Positions 8,355-16,649 of a stretch of 43,673 bases of DNA are shown here, in pieces. Source of the DNA: Deltaproteobacteria bacterium. GTDB lineage: Bacteria; Desulfobacterota; DSM-4660; Desulfatiglandales; HGW-15. Position numbers and translations under genes: made by a program. Where the stretch lies: positions 1 through 43,673 of the forward strand of contig JAFDHO010000010.1 in the NCBI GenBank assembly GCA_019308745.1, written 5' to 3'. The notes below the pieces were generated by a model. The model was not told where the DNA came from, made no database searches, and saw only the letters and a list, made by a program, of their open reading frames with translations. Position 1 is the stretch's first letter. Each line of letters starts with the position of its first letter.

Positions 8355-8442
8355 TGATGCTTTCGGAAAAGCCCCAGATGCAGCGCAACGCCGCTCGTGA
8401 GATCCCGCCCCGCGGGGAGATGGGGCTTTTACGGAAGCATCA
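8355..8442. repeat. Long inverted repeat 3' of uppP and lptD
   Basis: Arms 8355-8376 and 8421-8442 are complementary over 22 positions with two mismatches, one of them a G-T wobble. Each arm carries a GATGCTTxCGxAAAAGCCCC-type sequence. The 44-base interior contains CCCCGCGGGG. It lies between the convergent ends of uppP and lptD. A related GACTTTTTACGAATGCATCA stretch occurs at 102-121. A bidirectional terminator is possible, but there is no T-tract; a dispersed repeat fits better. Confidence 0.6.
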
Positions 8443-8446
8443 AGAT

Positions 8447-10642
8447 CTAGATGCCAAGGCCCAAGAGCCTTATACTGATGGAGATGGAATCGATCTCATC
8501 CATCCTGTCCAGGGAGAGCCTCACGCCCCAGCACTGGGATTGATAATCCAGCCACAGGCGACTTTCTATGGTCTTGTCCTGCTCAAGATCCCTTTTGAGG
8601 GTAGTGCCAAGGGAAACCCCATGGACGAGATGGAGCCCCATGGTGAAGTTTATGCTACGGGAAACATCCCTTTTATACCCATAGTCCAGGGAGAAGTAAT
8701 CCTTCTCGTCCCCGAGAAGTCTGGCCTGGATGATTACCGACAGGTTTGCGAAATCTATCCTGTCTTCATAGTGGTCCCAATGGGCCGAGGCCTTCAAGTC
8801 CAGATCGGGAAAAGGCGTCAGGGTCAAACTCCCTTTCAGGGGCTGAAAGGGCCTCTCTTCCCGTGAGGGATCATCAAGTCTTTCTTCGTTGACATCATAC
8901 CCCTGGGAGAGGGTCAGGAGACCCCATTGCCTGTAGGATGCCTTCCCTTGTTTGTCCTCCTCTTTCGCGTCAAGGAAATTCTCAATGGATAGGGTGATGA
9001 GGTTGACCTTTCCGTCAACATCCATTGGTTCAAACCAGTGAGAGGTCTTGTCTTCGTCCCTGGGGATCCTATAGTCGTATGAAAGGGAGGGAACGACCTT
9101 GTGTTTCAGCTCTTTCACCTTGCCCCTGTCAAAGGGGAAAATCCGTTCGAGCAGGGTGGAGAATCTCGTTCCCACGTGATACACGTCCTTGGATTGATGA
9201 TTTATGCCCTCCGGACTATCCTCAAGCCATTGGATATCCCTGGTGTAACTGGCAAAGGGCTGCGCTCTCATGAACCTGCCGAACCATAGGGGATAGGACA
9301 GTTCCGGTGTAAGGGAAAGGCTGTGGCCCTTCTGGCCGTAATCGCGCCAGATATACTCGTAATCCGTGTCAAACCTGAAGAATAGGGGGAGCCCTTCCAG
9401 AGGCCTGGGCAGCAAGGAAAAGGCACCGTTAGCCAGCGGCTGGGGGGTATCATCCTGCGGAAGGTCTTCCGGGCGCTGATGGTATTCTGAAATGAACTGA
9501 AGGCCATAGTCCTCACGGTTCCTGTCCAACCTGAGGGCCGATCTCCTGATGGGAGACCTGATCTCTTCCGTATCTCTCCCAAAGTCTGCCTCCAGGTCCG
9601 GTCGTGCCTCGAATCCGTACAGCCCCCCCGTAAACTCCCGCAAGTAGTCCTGATCACTGACAAGATCCGTATCGAGCCTTGCATCGATCCCAAGAGGCAG
9701 GCTCTGGTTTGCCTTACTCCTCAGCCAGAACCGGGTATCGTTGGTCCTCGGTTGAGGGCTTACATCGATCTGGTCAGGGTCGGTCAGATCCTTGGTATCT
9801 ATCTTGTCCGAAAGAATATCAAACATGATAGTCCCTTTGGAATCTTCGGCCGCCACGTAGCGATACTCCAGGCCTTGCATGAATCCCCGGTTGTCTATGT
9901 AGCGCTCATAAAAGGTGGCATCGCTCCAGTCCGATATGGCCCAAAAGAAGGGGATCTCCAGGTCAAGCCCGTTCAGGCTGGAATATCCTCCTCTTGGGGG
10001 GAGAAAACCCGTTTGCCTTTTGGTCTTTGCGGGGAATATGCCGTAAGGGAGATAGAATAGGGGCTTGTTGCGTACCCTGAAGGTAGCGTCCCTTACCTTT
10101 CCGTAACCTTCGATGGTAACCTCTATTTCTCTTCCACGAACACTCCAGTCAGGCCTGTCTCCGTCACAGGTCGTCATCTGAAATTCCTTGATGACGTAAG
10201 TGTCCAAGCCGACCTTTTCTATGGAAGCACCGTTCAGGTAAAAATGGTTTTGCCGGAGGAAGAGTTTTCCCTTCAGGACCCTGCCCGTGTTACGATTGAG
10301 GTCAAAGACCCCTTCCTCTCCGCTCAGAACGTCGCCATTGACTTCAAGACGAAAACCCCCGGAAACCTCAACGATACCTTGGCCCTCGTCGTACTTGGCC
10401 CTTTGTGTCACAAGTCTCTGATTCCCCCTGGATATCTCCACGTCGCCTTCTGCAATGATGAGCCCTTCCTCCTGGGAATAGCTCATCCGGTTGGCCGTAA
10501 TCTGCCAAGGGGTCTCCTTGTTGCCGAGAACTCCCTCCTTCAACCGGTCATCAATAGCGACAGCGGCCTTGGCACCGGATAGTATCAGCATGAACATGCC
10601 CAGAATAACCACAAGCTTGGATCTCCTGCGTGATATTCTCAT
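8447..10642 (-). CDS. lptD: LPS-assembly protein LptD (OstA)
   Basis: LptD is the outer-membrane beta-barrel that, with LptE, inserts lipopolysaccharide into the outer leaflet. The 731-residue protein opens with a basic region and hydrophobic signal segment (residues ~8-29, cleavage probably after AKA or AVA). An OstA/LptA-like beta-jellyroll follows (ITANRMSYSQEEGLIIAEG, RAKYDEGQGIVEV; about residues 45-150), then the conserved PLFYLPYGIFPAKTKRQTGF block, and a barrel with many alternating aromatic/charged strands. The C-terminus ISISIRLLGLGI fits an outer-membrane insertion strand. It follows folC by 13 bases on the same strand. No lptE is in the window. Confidence 0.93.
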   Translation of the reverse strand: MRISRRRSKLVVILGMFMLILSGAKAAVAIDDRLKEGVLGNKETPWQITANRMSYSQEEGLIIAEGDVEISRGNQRLVTQRAKYDEGQGIVEVSGGFRLEVNGDVLSGEEGVFDLNRNTGRVLKGKLFLRQNHFYLNGASIEKVGLDTYVIKEFQMTTCDGDRPDWSVRGREIEVTIEGYGKVRDATFRVRNKPLFYLPYGIFPAKTKRQTGFLPPRGGYSSLNGLDLEIPFFWAISDWSDATFYERYIDNRGFMQGLEYRYVAAEDSKGTIMFDILSDKIDTKDLTDPDQIDVSPQPRTNDTRFWLRSKANQSLPLGIDARLDTDLVSDQDYLREFTGGLYGFEARPDLEADFGRDTEEIRSPIRRSALRLDRNREDYGLQFISEYHQRPEDLPQDDTPQPLANGAFSLLPRPLEGLPLFFRFDTDYEYIWRDYGQKGHSLSLTPELSYPLWFGRFMRAQPFASYTRDIQWLEDSPEGINHQSKDVYHVGTRFSTLLERIFPFDRGKVKELKHKVVPSLSYDYRIPRDEDKTSHWFEPMDVDGKVNLITLSIENFLDAKEEDKQGKASYRQWGLLTLSQGYDVNEERLDDPSREERPFQPLKGSLTLTPFPDLDLKASAHWDHYEDRIDFANLSVIIQARLLGDEKDYFSLDYGYKRDVSRSINFTMGLHLVHGVSLGTTLKRDLEQDKTIESRLWLDYQSQCWGVRLSLDRMDEIDSISISIRLLGLGI

Positions 10643-10655
10643 CGTTCCTTATCCT

Positions 10656-11975
10656 CTATGACTCATCCGGGATTGTGGTCTCGGGGAAGAAATAAATCAT
10701 TGCCTCACCTACGGTGAAGAGGGAACCCGTAATCAAGACCAAATCCCTGGGATTTGCCAACTCCCTGGCTCTGTCAATGGCTCGGGCTATTACGGGGACC
10801 ACTTCGCCGGGGCTTCCCAGGCCTGAGCCCCCTCTCATGAGATCTTCAGGCCTCGCAGATCTGTAATAATCAGGCCTAGTGTAGATTACGTAATCCGATA
10901 CCGGGACCATTCTTTGGAGGATCCCTTTGATGTCCTTGTCCCCCATGACCCCCAACACCAGGATCAGTCGCTCATAATTGAAACCGCTCCTTATCGCGTC
11001 GACCATTTCTTTCACGGCCTGTGGATTATGGGCACCGTCCAAGATGATCAGGGGTTCCTCCCCGACGACATGGAGCCTCCCGGGCCACAGGGTCCCTTCC
11101 AGGCCTCTTCGGATTTCCTCGGATGAGAGGGGCAATCCCTTCCTTTCAAGCACCTCTATCGTTGCCAGGGCAAGGGCCGCGTTTCTATACTGAAATCCCC
11201 CCCGGAGCCCCAACCTCAGGGAGGACAAATTCCTGTTCAGCCCGTAGTAGTTGAATTTCAGTCCGCTTGCGCGGTAGCGCACATCCTTGCCGACCCTTAG
11301 AAACGGCGCCTTCTTCTCTCTGCATATCCTTTGAAAGAGCCCGACGACGTCCGGCCGGGATACACCGGTTACAAGTTCTACTCCCTCCTTAATGATGCCC
11401 GCCTTTTCCCCGGCTATGTCCATGATTCGTGAACCGAGAAAGAATTGATGATCCTTGGAGATATTGGTGATGACAGAGACCAGGGGCGTGATAACATTTG
11501 TGGCATCCAGGCGCCCTCCCATTCCAACCTCCATGATGGAAATATCTGTCTTCTTTCTGGCAAAATACACCAGGGCCATGGCAGTGGTTACTTCAAAAAA
11601 GGTGGGCGGTTCCTTTGGATCAATCACACAAAGGAACTCCTCGGTAAGCTCGGCTACCTCTTCCCGTGAGATCTCCTGCCTGTTGATCCGAAAACGCTCC
11701 GTAAATCTCACCAGATGGGGTGAGGAATAGAACCCGACCCTCAGGCCGGCCTCGACAAGGACCGATTCGATCATGGCCCCGACCGAACCCTTACCATTAC
11801 TCCCCGCAATATGAATGTATTTTTTCCCCTTGTGGGGGTCGCCGAAGGCCCGCAGGAGATTGGACGTCTTGTTGAGCCCGAACTTTATCCCATACTTCTG
11901 GAGTCCAAAGAGGTATCCTGTGGCATCCTCGTATGTCATTCTTCCGGTCAATATATGCTCTCTTGAATCCCGCAA
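10656..11975 (-). CDS. folC: Folylpolyglutamate synthase / dihydrofolate synthase
   Basis: FolC adds glutamate to dihydropteroate and to folates, using ATP. The 439-residue protein shows the Mur-ligase-like P-loop HIAGSNGKGSVGAMIES, the MEVGMGGRLDATNVI metal/ATP motif, ITNISKDHQFFLG, and ILDGAHNPQAVK, all diagnostic. The start is ambiguous: TTG 11975 has AGAGG five bases upstream, whereas ATG 11939 (MTYEDATGYLFGLQ) matches the usual N-terminus but has GGAAGA touching the start codon. The gene precedes lptD by 13 bases and probably shares its transcript. Confidence 0.94.
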   Translation of the reverse strand: MRDSREHILTGRMTYEDATGYLFGLQKYGIKFGLNKTSNLLRAFGDPHKGKKYIHIAGSNGKGSVGAMIESVLVEAGLRVGFYSSPHLVRFTERFRINRQEISREEVAELTEEFLCVIDPKEPPTFFEVTTAMALVYFARKKTDISIMEVGMGGRLDATNVITPLVSVITNISKDHQFFLGSRIMDIAGEKAGIIKEGVELVTGVSRPDVVGLFQRICREKKAPFLRVGKDVRYRASGLKFNYYGLNRNLSSLRLGLRGGFQYRNAALALATIEVLERKGLPLSSEEIRRGLEGTLWPGRLHVVGEEPLIILDGAHNPQAVKEMVDAIRSGFNYERLILVLGVMGDKDIKGILQRMVPVSDYVIYTRPDYYRSARPEDLMRGGSGLGSPGEVVPVIARAIDRARELANPRDLVLITGSLFTVGEAMIYFFPETTIPDES

Positions 11976-12189
11976 AATAGCCTCTAGACCGACGGCCTAT
12001 TGCCCAAATCCGTTTATGTGCTTTATCCCCGAATAGGGCCTATCAGGGCACCGTTTAGCCCCTTGTGAAAAGACCTCCCAAGGGGCCTAACCAGCATCAC
12101 TGTCGGGCTTTGTGCAACAGCATGTTGAGAGGCGATTCACTGCGCCCCCCGGATCCCCATTAATCATGGCGGCGAAAGGCGGGGACCCT

Positions 12190-14367
12190 TCAAACCTTTT
12201 CCAGGGTCGTGTACCCTAGATGCAGCAGCTTCCGCCCGAAATTTCTAAATAGCACTTCCACTTTCTCCTTGTCCAGGAACTTTGATACCACCCCGTGGCC
12301 AAAGGCCGGGTGGCGAACCTTGTCTCCAGGCCGGAGTCCCTTGTAACTTCTTGCCCCCTTCTCGGGCATCTTCTCTTGCCCTTTGGCGAGCCACTTCTCC
12401 ACAGGTTCCCTCATCCCTGTCCTGTAGGAGCAGTATTCGACAACCTGTCCAGGGAGTGCCTGGATAAAGGATGAAGGGGCGAAGCCATGCGAGGACAGGG
12501 CATGGTCGTAGTCCGTGTTTGACCAGCTCCGGGGAGCCTCTTGGCTTGGATAGCACAAAAAGAGATGATCCTTGGCCCGTGTGGTCGCCACATACATGAG
12601 GCGCCGTTCTTCTTCGAGCGACTCCCTGTTGCTGTGTGCCCGGGCCGGAGGGAAGAATCCGTCCATGACCCATATGATGAACACGGAGGCCCACTCCAGA
12701 CCCTTTGCAGAATGGACCGTGGAAAGGGTCAATGAATCTCTTTTAGGGTAACCTTTCAACTCCGAAGGACTGTTTGGCGGCTCCATGATCAGATCGTCCA
12801 GGAAGGACCTGATCCCCTTGTACCGACTCGCCATGGAGATCAGTTGTTCAAGCTCCCTGTACCGCCTCGGGAAATCATCGTATTTTTCCATGAGTATGGG
12901 TTCGTAATAGTCCAGGACAAGCCTCACTGCCTGTTCGGGTTTCAATTTTTCGGCTGACAAGGCCTTAAGGAGTTCTGCCAGTTTCCCGAGCCCACCGTCT
13001 CCTTTTCCCAGGCCCGGCCACTGGTCTATCTGCCATGAATGACACCTTTCTTCCTTCATCCAGTCTATTATGGACTGGCTCTTGCTTTGCCCAATATTCT
13101 TGATGAGCCTGAGGACTCGTCCCCAGCTTATTGCATCATCCCTATTCACGACTACCCTCAGATGGGAAAGAAGATCCTTGATATGGGCGGATTCCAGGAA
13201 CTTGAAACCCCCGTACTTCACATAGGGGATACCCTGCCTGTTGAGTTCCATTTCCAGTTCAAAAGAATGGTAGGCCGCCCTGAACAGTACGGCAATGTCC
13301 CTGATGGATTGCCCTTTCTTCTTCAGATCCTGTATGGACCGGCATATAAAGAGGGCCTGTTCCGGTTCCGTACCCGTATCTATGACCCGGGGCATCTCAC
13401 CGCCAGACCTCTTGGTGAACAGGCACTTGGTGTAGCTTTCAAGTGCCTGTTCCATGAGGGCATTGGTAAGCGTCAAGATGGGCTGGGTGGATCGGTAGTT
13501 TTCTTCCAGCTTGATCGTCTTGACCTCCGGGAAGAGGCCCGGGAACTCAAACATATTTCTGTAGTTAGCACCACGGAACGAATAAATGGACTGGGAGTCG
13601 TCTCCGACCACCATGACATTGTGATGGTCTTCTGCCATCCACTTCACGATGTCTGCCTGGATGGCATTGGTATCCTGATATTCATCCACCATAATGTAAC
13701 GATATTGAACCCCCAGCCTCTTCCTAATCTCTGTATTCTCCGTCAATAATTGCCTGAAGAATATCAAGAGGTCGTCGTAGTCCATGAGTTGGTTGTCCCT
13801 CTTGAATCCCTTGTAAAGGGAGGCAAGCCTTCCTATCTCCTGGGTATATTCCAGGAACTGAGGGTATTCGAGCCTCAGGACCTCTTCAGTCCCTGTTTGC
13901 AGATTTGCAGATTTGCTGAGGATGTTCGTGAGGGTGGAACGTTTGGGGAAGCGAATGGAGCGGCGTTGTACCTGCATGTCCCTGGCCAGGGAATAAACCA
14001 CTTCTTCCATGTCTGAACGGTCAAGGATGGTGAAGGAATCGTGAAATCCTAGCAAGCCCGCGTGGGACCTCAGCACCCGATAGGCCAGGGAATGAAAAGT
14101 GCCCCCCGACACCCGCCTACACCTCTCATCAGCCAGTCCGGCAGCCCGTTCCAGCATCTCGCCCGCTGCCTTCCTGGTGAAGGTTAGTAACAGGATGTTC
14201 TCGGGAGCGACACCCACCTCCACGAGCCGTGCGACCCTGTAAACCAATGTCCGCGTCTTGCCACTTCCTGCCCCTGCGATAACGAGGACCGGGCCCTCCA
14301 GCGTCATAACGGCTTCTAACTGGGCCGGGTTCAGGACCTTGTCATATTCTATCTTGTTTTCTAACAT
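12190..14367 (-). CDS. UvrD/PcrA-type superfamily 1 DNA helicase
   Basis: A 725-residue 3'-5' DNA helicase. Motifs in order: Q motif LNPAQLEAV, Walker A AGAGSGKTRT (31-40), motif Ia LLTFTRKAA, Walker B VDEYQDTN, motif III GDDSQSIYSFRGAN, motif IV LEENYRSTQPI, motif V TLSTVHSAKGLEW, motif VI RLMYVATTRAKDHL. The C-terminus GDKVRHPAFGHGVVSKF is the Tudor-like tail that in PcrA binds RNA polymerase, which suggests a role in repair and replication-transcription conflicts. It is somewhat longer than Rep and close to PcrA/UvrD. Downstream 11976-12189 holds a CCCCTTG/CAAGGGG hairpin (about 12059-12087) without a T-tract. The start codon has only a weak ribosome binding site. Confidence 0.92.
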   Translation of the reverse strand: MLENKIEYDKVLNPAQLEAVMTLEGPVLVIAGAGSGKTRTLVYRVARLVEVGVAPENILLLTFTRKAAGEMLERAAGLADERCRRVSGGTFHSLAYRVLRSHAGLLGFHDSFTILDRSDMEEVVYSLARDMQVQRRSIRFPKRSTLTNILSKSANLQTGTEEVLRLEYPQFLEYTQEIGRLASLYKGFKRDNQLMDYDDLLIFFRQLLTENTEIRKRLGVQYRYIMVDEYQDTNAIQADIVKWMAEDHHNVMVVGDDSQSIYSFRGANYRNMFEFPGLFPEVKTIKLEENYRSTQPILTLTNALMEQALESYTKCLFTKRSGGEMPRVIDTGTEPEQALFICRSIQDLKKKGQSIRDIAVLFRAAYHSFELEMELNRQGIPYVKYGGFKFLESAHIKDLLSHLRVVVNRDDAISWGRVLRLIKNIGQSKSQSIIDWMKEERCHSWQIDQWPGLGKGDGGLGKLAELLKALSAEKLKPEQAVRLVLDYYEPILMEKYDDFPRRYRELEQLISMASRYKGIRSFLDDLIMEPPNSPSELKGYPKRDSLTLSTVHSAKGLEWASVFIIWVMDGFFPPARAHSNRESLEEERRLMYVATTRAKDHLFLCYPSQEAPRSWSNTDYDHALSSHGFAPSSFIQALPGQVVEYCSYRTGMREPVEKWLAKGQEKMPEKGARSYKGLRPGDKVRHPAFGHGVVSKFLDKEKVEVLFRNFGRKLLHLGYTTLEKV

Positions 14368-14475
14368 TCAACTATACTCGCTCTTGCCGAACAGCCGCCC
14401 TCTTCAGAACGTGACATGCCGCTGGCCAAAGCCCTGCCACTCCTCAGGCCGCCTCCCTATGGGTGGATCGCACGG

Positions 14476-15252
14476 TCATCGCAGGAGAAAAAATGGGATC
14501 ACCATGGCAAGGATGAGGAGAAGGATCAGTACCACGCCCAGGAAGAGGGCCATGAAGATCCTCAGATACGAGGTGTCATGTATCTCCCTGAGACCGATTA
14601 TCTGGATGATGAGCTGCCACAGCCCCCCAATGAACCCGCCCACAAAGGGGAAGAACCCCATAATCTGGGCCACCTGCGAATAGGCGACCACCCTGAAGGT
14701 GCCTTCGAATCCCTTGTTGCCCGCGCGAGACATGACAAGAACAAGATGCAAAACGGCACTCCCAAGAAACATGGTGATCAACACAAAAATGGGGATGAAT
14801 ATCATCACGCTTACAAAGACGAGGCTGAGACCGATCTGCCCCAGGGCCCCTTGGGCCAACGAGATGATTCGCCCCCAACCTGTCAGGAACTGCCAGAAGA
14901 AACTGAACATGGAGCCGACAGAACCAAAGAGGACTCCAAAGGCAAGGGGCTCCTTGATTCCTCTCCTGCAGGTCATGTCGTGGAAGATTGTCTCGGGCGA
15001 CAATAGTACTTCCTTGAAGGTCCTGTATATCCCCTGCCACAGCCCCAGTTCCAACCTCTTCTCCCACGGGGGCAATGTGCCTTCTGGGATGCCCGGCCCT
15101 TCACTTCCCCCTCCTTTGTCAAGGGTCCGGGTGACCGTTAACTCAAAGCGTCGCTTGCACCTGGGACAGATCGCATATCTCACGCCCGGGGGGATCTTTT
15201 CCCTTTGAACCTCCTTGGAGAAATTACAGTTGGGACAGACGATTAAGACCAT
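14476..15252 (-). CDS. Zinc-ribbon Yip1-domain membrane protein
   Basis: A 258-residue integral membrane protein. The N-terminus is a short zinc ribbon of the MJ0042 type (CPNC at the start, CPRCKRRFEL near residue 30). A ~60-residue linker leads to a Yip1 domain with about five hydrophobic segments from residue ~95, including PLAFGVLFGSVGSMF, IPIFVLITMFLGSAV and FVGGFIGGLWQLIIQIIGL. Yip1-domain proteins are membrane proteins of unclear bacterial function, sometimes linked to membrane trafficking folds by homology. ATG 15252 overlaps the stop codon of the preceding small gene by one base (TGATG), so the two are probably translationally coupled. A longer reading from 15300 would sit inside that gene. 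Confidence 0.8.
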   Translation of the reverse strand: MVLIVCPNCNFSKEVQREKIPPGVRYAICPRCKRRFELTVTRTLDKGGGSEGPGIPEGTLPPWEKRLELGLWQGIYRTFKEVLLSPETIFHDMTCRRGIKEPLAFGVLFGSVGSMFSFFWQFLTGWGRIISLAQGALGQIGLSLVFVSVMIFIPIFVLITMFLGSAVLHLVLVMSRAGNKGFEGTFRVVAYSQVAQIMGFFPFVGGFIGGLWQLIIQIIGLREIHDTSYLRIFMALFLGVVLILLLILAMVIPFFLLR

Positions 15253-15506
15253 CACTCCCTTTCCTTCATAAGCCTGGAGAGTTCTTTCTTCCTGGACCAT
15301 CTCTTCAAACGGCCTAGGAAGCCACCTTCGGTCATCTGTTCAAGTCTTTGGCTCCTCATTTCCAGGCCTTCCTTTGTGGACAGGGCCGTCCTCAAGCAGG
15401 GCGTCTTGTGGGGACATTGAAGACACTCTTTGCTCACCTCCCTCAATCCCTCCATGCCCATGGGAAAGACCCTGTCGAGGATACCATAGCAATCTTTCTC
15501 TACCAT
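15252..15506 (-). CDS. Small Cys-motif protein of unknown function
   Basis: An 84-residue, highly charged soluble protein. It has an N-terminal MVEKDCYGILDRVFPMG segment and a CLQCPHKTPCL cluster (about residues 29-39), giving four cysteines (one at residue 6 and three in the cluster) that could bind a metal or an Fe-S cluster. A long helical, basic C-terminus ends in KELSRLMKERE. I do not recognise a named family. The stop codon overlaps the start of the Yip1 gene by one base, so the two products are probably made together. It reads like a real gene because of this coupling and the ordered Cys spacing. Confidence 0.65.
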   Translation of the reverse strand: MVEKDCYGILDRVFPMGMEGLREVSKECLQCPHKTPCLRTALSTKEGLEMRSQRLEQMTEGGFLGRLKRWSRKKELSRLMKERE

Positions 15507-15944
15507 CCGTGCATGCCTCTCTTCGAGCCGTGCCCGCCGATAAAGCCGACTCGCTCCGCTACGGGGTCCCAGCCACCTATGTTGTTTTTATCTTGCCCTT
15601 TTGGCGGCTGCTCTCCAACCGATTTCACTGAGCCCAACGACGAATAGGGCATGTATCATCATTCCATTTTCGGAGATGACTGAGATTTGGACAAGGCCCC
15701 CCTCATTGGTGTCCTCCCGTTATATACATGAATAGGGGTGCAAGATAAAGCGTAAATTGATTGACATAGACAGACGCGGGCCCTATTATCTTTTCAGCAT
15801 TGAGTTTGAATGGATTCTCTTTGCATTTGAGCCGGTCTTCCGTGAAATCCGTTGCCTTCGGCACGAAAAGATGTGTCGGATCTAACGGGGCCCGGATTCG
15901 GTCCTGTGCCGCACCATCAGGGGCCCCTCGAAGAAAAAAACAGT
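15507..15944. other. Divergent intergenic region / Crp-Fnr 5' leader
   Basis: No convincing gene is seen. The stretch separates the minus-strand small Cys gene from the plus-strand Crp/Fnr gene. It holds a strong plus-strand promoter at 15761-15789 and about 150 bases of leader before ATG 15945. The regulator's frame is open from TTG 15852, but that part has no recognisable domain. Confidence 0.5.
15761..15789 (+). promoter_or_regulatory. Sigma70-type promoter for the Crp/Fnr gene
   Basis: A perfect -35 TTGACA (15761-15766) and a 5/6 match -10 TATTAT (15784-15789) are separated by an ideal 17-base spacer. Transcription would begin near 15796, leaving a leader of about 150 bases. No clear Crp or Fnr palindrome overlaps it. 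Confidence 0.7.
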
Positions 15945-16625
15945 ATGGATATCACCGGCCTCATAGCAACGATCCCGCTCTTCCAGGGGCTTCCGGAGGA
16001 TCAACTGGAAGACCTGGCCGCCATCGTTGTGGACAAGACCTGCCATAAGGGGCATTTCGTCTTTTCAGAGGGTGACGAGGGTGAGGGGTTCTATGTGGTC
16101 ATCTCTGGTCGAGTGAAGATCTACAAGTTATCGCCCGAGGGCAAGGAGCAGATCCTTCATCTCTTTGAAGGAGGTGAGCCTTTTGGTGAGGTGGCCGTGT
16201 TTGCCGGGGAGAACTTCCCGGCAAACGCCGAGGCCATGGAGGAAAGCCGCGTGTTCTTCTTTCCAAGGGACTCTTTCTCCCGGCTAATTGGAAAGAACCC
16301 TGCCATCGCCTTGAACATGCTTTCAATCCTCTCAAAGCGGTTGCGCAGGTTTGCCAACCTTATAGACGACCTCTCCCTCAAAGAGGTCCCGGGACGCCTG
16401 GCAGCGTACCTCCTGTTCCTGAGCCAGGAAAAGGGGTCAAAGGCACTGGACCTGAACATCACAAAGAGCCAGCTGGCAAGCCTCCTTGGTACCATTCCCG
16501 AAACCCTCTCGCGGATCCTGGGGAAGATGTCCCGGCAAGGCTTGATAAAGACGGACGGGCGTCGCATCGAGATCCTGGATGCGACCGGGCTTGAGGAACT
16601 GGCAGAAGCCGAAAGACGCCTCTAG
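15945..16625 (+). CDS. Crp/Fnr family transcriptional regulator
   Basis: A 226-residue regulator with an N-terminal cyclic-nucleotide-binding beta-roll (IPLFQGLPEDQLEDLA through the FGEVAVFAG phosphate-binding-cassette-like loop) and the dimerisation helix ending near LSLKEVPGRLAAYLLFLS. A C-terminal winged helix-turn-helix follows (ITKSQLASLLGTIPETLSRILGKMSRQGLI). The N-terminal cysteines that bind an Fe-S cluster in Fnr are absent, so it is not a classic oxygen sensor. The PETLSRIL recognition helix matches the DNR/Fnr-like type (E..SR). ATG 15945 is the first ATG in frame and starts at the typical MDITGLIATIPLF. Effector and targets are unknown; the converging FMN oxidase and the organic-acid module are candidates only by proximity. 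Confidence 0.88.
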   Translation: MDITGLIATIPLFQGLPEDQLEDLAAIVVDKTCHKGHFVFSEGDEGEGFYVVISGRVKIYKLSPEGKEQILHLFEGGEPFGEVAVFAGENFPANAEAMEESRVFFFPRDSFSRLIGKNPAIALNMLSILSKRLRRFANLIDDLSLKEVPGRLAAYLLFLSQEKGSKALDLNITKSQLASLLGTIPETLSRILGKMSRQGLIKTDGRRIEILDATGLEELAEAERRL

Positions 16626-16649
16626 CTTCTCCCTCTGTTCCTTCAAGTC

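Noticed and set aside
13039-13749. Long open frame opposite the helicase gene
   Set aside because: Lies wholly antisense to an intact, motif-rich UvrD/PcrA gene; a shadow frame of GC-rich coding DNA.
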